Source: SHLJ01 sp041618535 (GTDB taxonomy: Bacteria; Bacteroidota; Bacteroidia; Flavobacteriales; Flavobacteriaceae). Taken from it: a stretch of DNA of 48,238 bases. The DNA lies in contig JBFKFP010000004.1 of assembly GCA_041618535.1 (NCBI GenBank), positions 1 to 48,238 on the forward strand, read 5' to 3'. Below are positions 43,138-48,238 of this stretch, one piece after another. The notes under the pieces were generated by a model. The model was not told where the DNA came from. It made no database searches and saw only the letters and a list, made by a program, of their open reading frames with translations. A program made the position numbers and the translations under genes. Numbering within the stretch: position 1 is the first letter of the stretch; the number at the start of each line of letters is the position of its first letter.

Positions 43138-43872
43138 TCATTTGACAGTGAGGTGGGGAACATTTAACAGGTCCCAATCAATTACAAGTCCCTTTGCCAG
43201 GGAACGAGCAACTTCGGCACCATATAACGACTCACAAAGGTAGAGTGCAGCCTCAAAACTCTTCGCTCCTCCGGCCGAGGTAATATACTTTCCGTCATGA
43301 ACAAAAAGGACATCTTCACGTACATCCAGTTCTGGGAACATATCCCGCATTTTGCCAATATCTGCAGGAAATGTAGTGGAAACACGACCGTCAAGTAAAC
43401 CTGCTTTGGCCAGGACAAATGCTCCATCGCAATGAGAAGTGACATACAGGGCATGTTTATCCGCTTCTCTAACGAAATTGATCATGTCCTTATCCTCCAG
43501 GTCAGAATCCAGGTGATGTTCTGCACTCGGAACTACCAGGATGTCGATCCGGGGAAGCGTATCCTTTAAATAGTTGAAATCCGGCAGAATTCTCATGCCT
43601 TCAAAAGTGATTATTTGATTTAGGGTGTTGGCCACAGTAAATACATTCATAGGCTTGATATTCTCCCTGAAGATGGTATGCTGAAAAATATCGTAAGGTG
43701 CTGTAAGTTCGGTATTGTAAACGCCATCCATTATTAGAAAGGCCACGTTGTATCGGCCCTCAATGATTTCTGGACGAGAATTTATATGCTCGGTTCCATC
43801 TGCGGTTTGGGATGGTTGTTCATTACAGCCATAAATAACTAGCAGTAATAAAAAAAGATTGATCGTCTTCAT
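43138..43872 (-). CDS. DJ-1/PfpI-like lipoprotein
   Basis: A 244-residue lipoprotein: the hydrophobic start ends in a lipobox (LVIYGC16). The body is a DJ-1/PfpI/GATase1-like fold: VAFLIMDGVYNTELTAPYDIF is the opening strand and helix, and TSHCDGAFVLAKAGLLDG holds the elbow Cys148. FPELDVREDVLFVHDGKYITSAGGAKSFE is the part that corresponds to the GlxA-type amidotransferase-like domain of AraC regulators. There is no DNA-binding domain, so it is not a regulator. Activity could be glyoxalase III-like or deglycase; not shown. It lies three bases after the VOC gene in an operon with the MFS transporter. Confidence 0.85.
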   Translation of the reverse strand: MKTINLFLLLLVIYGCNEQPSQTADGTEHINSRPEIIEGRYNVAFLIMDGVYNTELTAPYDIFQHTIFRENIKPMNVFTVANTLNQIITFEGMRILPDFNYLKDTLPRIDILVVPSAEHHLDSDLEDKDMINFVREADKHALYVTSHCDGAFVLAKAGLLDGRVSTTFPADIGKMRDMFPELDVREDVLFVHDGKYITSAGGAKSFEAALYLCESLYGAEVARSLAKGLVIDWDLLNVPHLTVK

Positions 43873-43875
43873 AAT

Positions 43876-44250
43876 TTATGCGATTCGCCAGGGCGGGTTT
43901 TTTCTGTTCTCACCTGCCCTGAACAGAATGATGTGATGACCATCCGGATCTCTTAAGTGAGCTTCATACCACATCCAGGGCTTAAGCTCGGGATCCGAAT
44001 CGAATTTGATCCCTTTTTCCTTCAGAGTCTTAACCATTTCCTCTAGTTCCTCATGCTCAAAATAAATGGTAGTACCTTGAACATTGATATCACCTGAAAA
44101 ATGAAGCGAAAAGGTGCTATCCCCATCAGGACATTCAAACCTGACATAATTCGGAGAGGCATCAACGATGAGTTTTAAGCCCAGCATCTGGTAAAACTTT
44201 ACCGACTTCTCAATATTTGATGATGCTAAGGTGACCTGGTTTAAATTCAT
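43876..44250 (-). CDS. VOC (glyoxalase/bleomycin-resistance) family protein
   Basis: A 124-residue protein with the paired beta-alpha-beta-beta-beta fold. LNQVTLASSNIEKSVKFYQMLGLKLI is the first module and TIYFEHEELEEMVKTLKEKG with AHLRDPDGHHIILFRAG is the second. The DPDGHHI motif has the Glu/His position for metal. The family includes glyoxalase I and dioxygenases. The start ATG overlaps the stop of the MFS gene by four bases, so the two are coupled, and DJ-1-like lipoprotein follows. Together this could be an aldehyde or small-molecule detoxification unit, which is inference. Confidence 0.88.
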   Translation of the reverse strand: MNLNQVTLASSNIEKSVKFYQMLGLKLIVDASPNYVRFECPDGDSTFSLHFSGDINVQGTTIYFEHEELEEMVKTLKEKGIKFDSDPELKPWMWYEAHLRDPDGHHIILFRAGENRKNPPWRIA

Positions 44251-45455
44251 TTTTTTTGTTTCTCAGCTTTAAGCATGGCTCTCAAAATTAACAATAGTAT
44301 TATACTGACCAAAGCGATAATCGAAATCATATACCAGGTGTATTCGTATCCGAAGCTGTCTATCATCTGCATTCCGGCGTTATGACCGGCTATATGGGCA
44401 ATTGAGAAGGAGATGGTGTAAAGGGCCATATATTCGCCCTGGTTTCCTTTACTTGCTCTTTCCATGGCAAATGCATTTGAAAAAGGAAAGATGATCATTT
44501 CACCAATGGTCATAAGCAACATTCCGATTATCAAAATGCCTGCCCAACCTGTTAAGTTGAGTACCAGGAAACTAGCGGCAGTGAGAACCGCCCCGAAAAG
44601 CATCAGCTCAGCCTTGGTCCTCGATCCGGTTTCCAGCCATTTTATAAGCGGCATTTCTATCAGAAAAATGATCATCCCGTTCATGCCCAAAAGCAACCCG
44701 ATCTCGAACTCCGACAATTGATGTATATCCTTATAATACAAAGGCACAGTGGAGAAATATTGAAGAAAAATAATTCCGAAAATGGTCATGGACACCAGAA
44801 AGATAATAAAGGCCCCATCCTTCCTTGCCGGATGAGGATCTTCAACCTTTACCTTGTCCAGGGTTCGGGATTTCCTGGGATGAAGAACCCGAATGAGAAC
44901 CAACGTGGCTGCAAGGCAAGTGAGCCCGTCAATCCAGAACAATCCGTTATATCCAAGCGTGGTAATTATAAGTCCGCCCAATGCCGGCCCTGCCGAAAAT
45001 CCGAGGTTGATCGCGAGCCTGATAAGGGTGACCGATCTCGTTTTGTTTTCAGGTTTGCTGTAAGCACTCATCGCGACATACATGGCTGGCCTGAAAGCAT
45101 CTGCCACAAGCATGACCACGAATATCCCGACGCAAAGAGAGGCAAAGGTATCCAGATATTGAAGGAGTATGAATAACACACCGGTCAAGAAAAGGCTGTA
45201 GATCATTACCCTGTATGATCCATAATTGTCTGTTAGCTTACCCCCGATATAGGAGCCAACTACAGATCCCAGGCCGAATGCGGTCATGATCCAGCCCACG
45301 GCAGATAAGCCGAATCCGAGATCTTTGGTCAGATATAAAGACAGGAAGGGAATGACCATTGTTCCTGCCCTGTTGATCAGCGTGATAAGGGCTAACCACC
45401 AAACTTCCCTCGAAAGGCCCCTGAATGTGTTGATATAATTGCTGAATAACTTCAA
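44247..45455 (-). CDS. MFS transporter
   Basis: A 402-residue transporter with 12 helices. The N-terminal half opens LSREVWWLALITLINRAG and has the MFS loop 2-3 motif GGKLTDNYGSYRVMIYS. The second half starts after a cytoplasmic linker rich in charge (about 195-213: RKSRTLDKVKVEDPHPARKD). It looks like a drug/metabolite exporter family member; substrate unknown. The start is TTG: no ATG lies before helix 1. A terminator-like hairpin ends just 10 bases upstream. The VOC gene overlaps its stop. Confidence 0.9.
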   Translation of the reverse strand: MKLFSNYINTFRGLSREVWWLALITLINRAGTMVIPFLSLYLTKDLGFGLSAVGWIMTAFGLGSVVGSYIGGKLTDNYGSYRVMIYSLFLTGVLFILLQYLDTFASLCVGIFVVMLVADAFRPAMYVAMSAYSKPENKTRSVTLIRLAINLGFSAGPALGGLIITTLGYNGLFWIDGLTCLAATLVLIRVLHPRKSRTLDKVKVEDPHPARKDGAFIIFLVSMTIFGIIFLQYFSTVPLYYKDIHQLSEFEIGLLLGMNGMIIFLIEMPLIKWLETGSRTKAELMLFGAVLTAASFLVLNLTGWAGILIIGMLLMTIGEMIIFPFSNAFAMERASKGNQGEYMALYTISFSIAHIAGHNAGMQMIDSFGYEYTWYMISIIALVSIILLLILRAMLKAEKQKK

Positions 45456-45465
45456 TTCAATAAAT

Positions 45466-45490
45466 AAAAAATCCGACTCATCGGTCGGAC
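45466..45490 (-). terminator. Terminator-like hairpin just before the MFS start
   Basis: Reverse strand: GTCGGA stem partner TCCGAC (45472-45477 with 45484-45489) around a six-base loop, followed by six T (45466-45471). It lies only 10 bases upstream of the MFS start codon. It must end an RNA that begins upstream, as either an attenuator in the MFS leader or the 3' end of a separate small RNA. Confidence 0.65.
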
Positions 45491-45604
45491 TTGCATTTGA
45501 TTTTAAACAAAATGAATATGATCAAGGCTAAGCCCGGGAATAACTGCCGCGTGTATATCGAACTTGTTTTTGGACTTTAAGGAATGTCATGATTTCCATC
45601 AATT
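45466..45604 (-). ncRNA. Possible leader or small RNA upstream of the MFS gene
   Basis: A TAGCTTTG box (45611-45618, reverse strand) would start an RNA near 45604. It would run about 140 bases to the hairpin at 45466-45490. It is C+G-richer than the gap around it and contains GGAA/TTCC and GGCT/GCC hairpins. No known riboswitch is recognised. It could be the MFS leader with attenuation or a separate RNA. Confidence 0.35.
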
Positions 45605-45610
45605 GATTAT

Positions 45611-45618
45611 CAAAGCTA
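45611..45618 (-). promoter_or_regulatory. -7 box upstream of the MFS leader
   Basis: TAGCTTTG on the reverse strand, an exact TAnnTTTG match. It lies in the divergent gap with the DUF1684 gene, about 155 bases from the MFS start. Confidence 0.45.
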
Positions 45619-45658
45619 GATAAAAAATCTATAAGTTGTAATTTTGAATAAAAAATTA

Positions 45659-46258
45659 ATGAAGCGAATAACAGTTTTATTTATGCTGGTCGGATTATTC
45701 GGCTGCGATTCTGGAAAGGAACCTCTCATAGGAGATACAGACTGGCAAAGACGTATGAATGCGATGTTCAAAGATGCATCCACATCACCGCTTAAGGATG
45801 CCGACAGGAAATCCTTTACCGGCCTTCCGTTCTATAAAGTGGACAGCAGCTATATCGTGAAAGCACATTTGCGCCGTACGCCGGAATCTCAATTCTTCCA
45901 GATGAAGACAACCACGGGAGATACCAACATGGAACGTGTATTCGGTATTCTGACCTTCACCATGGAAGGAAAAATTCAAAAGCTCGAGGTTTATCAAAGT
46001 GAAGAGGTAATCAACAGTATTGATAATCGGGATTATTTGTTTCTCCCTTTCCTGGATAAAACCAATGGCGAAGAAACCTATGGAGGAGGCAGGTACCTCG
46101 ATCTCAGCATTCCTGAAGGTGATTCCTTGATTATAGACTTCAACAAAGCCTATAACCCATATTGTGTTTATAATGAAAACTATTCATGTCCCATTGTTCC
46201 CCGGACTAATTTTGTAGATGCCTATATTACCGCAGGTGTAAAAATAAGGGGTAAATAA
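45659..46258 (+). CDS. DUF1684 lipoprotein
   Basis: A 199-residue lipoprotein with a lipobox (LVGLFGC). The body is DUF1684: an early region around GLPFYKVDSSYIVKA, a middle VFGILTFTMEGKIQKLEVYQ, and the conserved end DFNKAYNPYCVYNENYSCPI and RTNFVDAYITAGVKI. The family is widely conserved in Bacteroidota and actinobacteria with no known activity. ATG 45659 is chosen over a TTG five codons upstream because it gives a normal signal sequence. It converges on crcB with no base between the stops. Confidence 0.88.
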   Translation: MKRITVLFMLVGLFGCDSGKEPLIGDTDWQRRMNAMFKDASTSPLKDADRKSFTGLPFYKVDSSYIVKAHLRRTPESQFFQMKTTTGDTNMERVFGILTFTMEGKIQKLEVYQSEEVINSIDNRDYLFLPFLDKTNGEETYGGGRYLDLSIPEGDSLIIDFNKAYNPYCVYNENYSCPIVPRTNFVDAYITAGVKIRGK

Positions 46259-46630
46259 TCAAACAGCTCTTATCACTGCATAGCCCAACCAAACGCATAT
46301 CAAGCCTGCTATAATACTGCTCAGTACGTATGTCAGGAATAAGGCGATATGTCCTGTTTTCAGGAGTGCCATGCTTTCATGGGCATAAGCTGAAAAGGTT
46401 GTAAAGCCGCCGCAGAAGCCAGCCACAAGAAACAATAATAAGCCTTCTGAGGGTTTTGATTTTTCAAGGATCCAGCCAAAAACAAGTCCGATTATAAGAC
46501 AACCGGCAAGGTTTACCAAAAATGTACCCCAGGGAAAAGAAGCTGAGGTGAGATTTAGCTGTCGGCCAATCAGATAGCGCAGAACACTGCCTGCCCCTCC
46601 TCCAACAAAGACCATCAGGATTTCCTTCAT
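46259..46630 (-). CDS. crcB: Fluoride ion channel CrcB/Fluc
   Basis: A 123-residue membrane channel that lets fluoride leave the cell. Four helices are clear. Signatures are GGGAGSVLRYLIGR, FPWGTFLVNLAGC, and GFCGGFTTFSAYAHES with the Phe box lining the pore. Length is normal for a dual-topology Fluc dimer. It starts immediately after the stop of the upstream SRPBCC gene, so it is the second gene of a two-gene operon. No fluoride riboswitch is recognisable in the operon's leader. Confidence 0.95.
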   Translation of the reverse strand: MKEILMVFVGGGAGSVLRYLIGRQLNLTSASFPWGTFLVNLAGCLIIGLVFGWILEKSKPSEGLLLFLVAGFCGGFTTFSAYAHESMALLKTGHIALFLTYVLSSIIAGLICVWLGYAVIRAV

Positions 46631-47662
46631 TTATTGATCAACTGTCTTTACCGGAATATAAATCTCGGTTCTCCAGTTTGCCGGATTAGGTACCAGCCCC
46701 GGATCATTTGTGTATATCTCGAATGGTTCTATGTCTGAAGGTTGGATACGATTTTCAAGCATATGCTGCATGGCAATGCCCCAGGCCTGCTGCAGGTTAG
46801 TGTAATTGCCCTTGAGTACCGCTTTTAAGGCCATAGTCTTGGGTATATATCCACAGAGCACCTCACTTCCGGGTGGGACATTTATTCTTTCAGTAACATG
46901 AATCCCGTTACTCATGATAACAGTCCCTGCATTGTTATCCATTTCGTGATATACGGTTAAGGGCATTCCATAAGTTTGTACCTCGTTATCCCGGACAAAT
47001 TGCATGATAGTCCCAAAATTCTCAGCCATTTTGTTCGAAATGTTGGTGTTGTCAGCATTTGAAGAAACATAGAGATAAAAACCGCCTCCGTATTCCCTGA
47101 TGCCTTCAATGCCAACCATGAACTCCTTCATGCTGTTTACAACAACGCTGTCCAGTCTTTCCAGGCCACGCTCGAAATCAGGTCCTATCATATTATCGAA
47201 TCCTCCCGCCATCAAACCGTAAGCCTTGAACATAAATGGCACCTTTTCACTTTTCATTTTCCAATTGACCTCTGTCTTTCCATCCTCTGTTGGTTCAAAG
47301 GTCCATTCAATCTGAGAAGGTTCGTAATCAGCAAATTGAAGTTCTTGTTGAATAGATCTGTTAGTTTCTGCCGAGATGGTCTTCATTTTCCCGGGGCCAT
47401 CTTTGCCTTCCCACGAGTAATGTCCGCCAACGCCTTCGGTCTGCTCGGGATAGGAGATTTTAAGATCGGGTTCCTTCTCAACCCATGCCGACCATGCCTC
47501 CCAGTTTCGGTAATCGATGACGTTATCATAGATAACGGCTGCGGGGGCTTCAATGGTCCTGGAACGGTTAACTTCGAAAGAATTGGGCTGAACACCGATA
47601 TAGATGGCCAAACCTATGACGAAGATCAAAATTATGAAGATCAGGTATTTAAGAAATCGCAT
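46631..47662 (-). CDS. SRPBCC plus GyrI-like protein with a membrane anchor
   Basis: A 343-residue protein. One N-terminal helix (YLIFIILIFVIGLAIYIGV) anchors it. Residues 28-175 are SRPBCC (START-like): VNRSRTIEAPAAVIYDNVIDYRNWEAWSAW and SQIEWTFEPTEDGKTEVNWKM. From about 195 the second half resembles GyrI/AraC effector-binding domains: YVSSNADNTNI, FVRDNEVQTYGMPLTVYHEMD, and ALKAVLKGNYTNLQQAWGIAMQ. Both folds bind small hydrophobic ligands. There is no DNA-binding part. It shares its transcript with crcB; link unclear. An upstream TATCTTTG box (47689-47696) fits its promoter. Confidence 0.88.
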   Translation of the reverse strand: MRFLKYLIFIILIFVIGLAIYIGVQPNSFEVNRSRTIEAPAAVIYDNVIDYRNWEAWSAWVEKEPDLKISYPEQTEGVGGHYSWEGKDGPGKMKTISAETNRSIQQELQFADYEPSQIEWTFEPTEDGKTEVNWKMKSEKVPFMFKAYGLMAGGFDNMIGPDFERGLERLDSVVVNSMKEFMVGIEGIREYGGGFYLYVSSNADNTNISNKMAENFGTIMQFVRDNEVQTYGMPLTVYHEMDNNAGTVIMSNGIHVTERINVPPGSEVLCGYIPKTMALKAVLKGNYTNLQQAWGIAMQHMLENRIQPSDIEPFEIYTNDPGLVPNPANWRTEIYIPVKTVDQ

Positions 47663-47688
47663 CAGGAATAAATTAGGTAACTGTAACT

Positions 47689-47696
47689 CAAAGATA
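47689..47696 (-). promoter_or_regulatory. -7 box of the SRPBCC-crcB operon
   Basis: TATCTTTG on the reverse strand, an exact TAnnTTTG match, 27 bases before the start codon. No well-spaced TTG was found. Confidence 0.5.
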
Positions 47697-47822
47697 CATA
47701 TTTAAGCGATTGGGAATTAAAAATATAGCCATTAAGAACAGGAAAAATAAGAGATTTTCCGACTTATATTTTCGAGAATAAGCTGTAATTTCGTGTTCTT
47801 ATCTTTTTAAAATCTATTCGAT

Positions 47823-48238
47823 ATGAAGTATAAACTGTTTTTTGCCACTATGGCTGTGGTGGGAACCCTGCTTTCATGCAAACAGGAACCCGTTGAACCG
47901 GAATCGGAGGCGACGAAATACGTCGAAATCAACGAGAATGATTTTCCATACTTTTCAGAACAATTCGCAGACCTTCGAATATTGAGATACCGTGTTCCGG
48001 GTTGGAATGACCTGACCCTGAAAGAGCAGAAACTTGTTTATTATCTCACCCAGGCCGGATTGGCAGGCCGGGATATCATGTGGGATCAAAATTACAGGCA
48101 TAACCTTAAAATAAGAAATGCCCTTGAATCTGTATACACAAACTTTGAAGGGGATAAAAGCAGCGCTGACTGGAAAGCCTTTGAGGTCTATCTCAAACGT
48201 GTATGGTTTAGCAATGGAATCCATCATCACTATAGTAA
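47823..48238 (+). CDS. M49 (dipeptidyl-peptidase III-like) lipoprotein, N-terminal part
   Basis: The first 138 codons of a gene cut by the window end. The start has a signal sequence with a lipobox (VVGTLLSC). The text that follows, FADLRILRYRVPGWNDL, LKEQKLVYYLTQAGLAGRDI, MWDQNYRHNLKIRNALESVY and RVWFSNGIHHHYS, is the N-terminal region of Bacteroidota peptidase M49, often mislabelled dihydrofolate reductase. The zinc motif HECxGH type lies further downstream and is not visible. It probably cuts dipeptides from peptides in the envelope. Confidence 0.8.
   Translation, partial: MKYKLFFATMAVVGTLLSCKQEPVEPESEATKYVEINENDFPYFSEQFADLRILRYRVPGWNDLTLKEQKLVYYLTQAGLAGRDIMWDQNYRHNLKIRNALESVYTNFEGDKSSADWKAFEVYLKRVWFSNGIHHHYS

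Noticed and set aside
44464..45176. Two forward frames antisense to the MFS gene
   Set aside because: Shadow frames of a clear 12-helix transporter.
47663..47822. Fluoride riboswitch before the crcB operon
   Set aside because: No recognisable fluoride-aptamer core; the leader is short and AT-rich.
1..48238. CRISPR array, prophage or insertion sequence
   Set aside because: No regularly spaced repeats, no transposase, integrase or phage structural gene was seen in either strand.

Overview
The window looks like a chromosomal segment of a Bacteroidota bacterium, most probably a marine Flavobacteriaceae member. The evidence is the moderately AT-rich composition, repeated matches to the Bacteroidota promoter -7 box TAnnTTTG (some with a TTG about 20 to 22 bases upstream), few clear Shine-Dalgarno sites, and family types typical of the group: class III glutamine synthetase, fused IcmF mutase, M56 sensor proteases, DUF6498 and M49 proteins, and OmpA proteins with repeat-rich N-termini. 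No phage, insertion sequence, CRISPR array or rRNA was seen.

Layout. Bases 1-4437 are a dense forward operon: the tail of a DoxX-like protein, a DppB-type permease, a TlpA-like lipoprotein, tpiA, a SAM methyltransferase, prmA and clpS. A heavy-metal-associated protein and a sodium/solute symporter follow on the reverse strand. From 6.4 to 10.4 kb lies a small-gene, accessory-like region: hypothetical proteins, a repeat-bearing acidic exported protein, a DUF4231 membrane protein with a G8 tract, an ankyrin protein, two hairpin direct repeats, an unusual tRNA-Arg and a 50-residue protein. From 10.9 to 14.0 kb is a BlaI/BlaR1-type regulatory locus. Next to it is a secreted protein that repeats both recognisable modules of the sensor's ectodomain. 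From 14.2 to 18.7 kb are a CaCA antiporter and two divergent glutamine synthetases of different classes (GSII and GSIII). From 19.2 to 26.9 kb are purM, a B12-dependent ribonucleotide reductase, prfA and pyrF.

From 27.3 to 31.3 kb are mainly envelope genes: a lipocalin-like protein, a thioredoxin with a DUF3738-like C-terminus, an OmpA protein and a PqqB-like lipoprotein. From 31.4 to 37.4 kb are B12-dependent IcmF, a TPR membrane protein and a DUF6498 protein. At 37.6 kb is a 36-residue peptide with 11 cysteines that resembles a metallothionein. From 37.8 to 45.5 kb are a secreted hydrolase and a reverse-strand run of amidohydrolase, M14 carboxypeptidase, DJ-1-like lipoprotein, VOC protein and MFS transporter. 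The MFS gene is preceded by a leader ending in a terminator hairpin. The window closes with a DUF1684 lipoprotein, crcB, an SRPBCC/GyrI-like protein and the start of an M49 peptidase.

The best candidates for something undescribed are the BlaI/BlaR1 locus with its stand-alone ectodomain paralogue and triple operator over the promoter, and the tiny Cys-rich peptide. The tRNA-Arg with an apparent A19-U56 replacement of the G19-C56 tertiary pair and the MFS leader come next. All family assignments are from reading the sequence; no database search was run.
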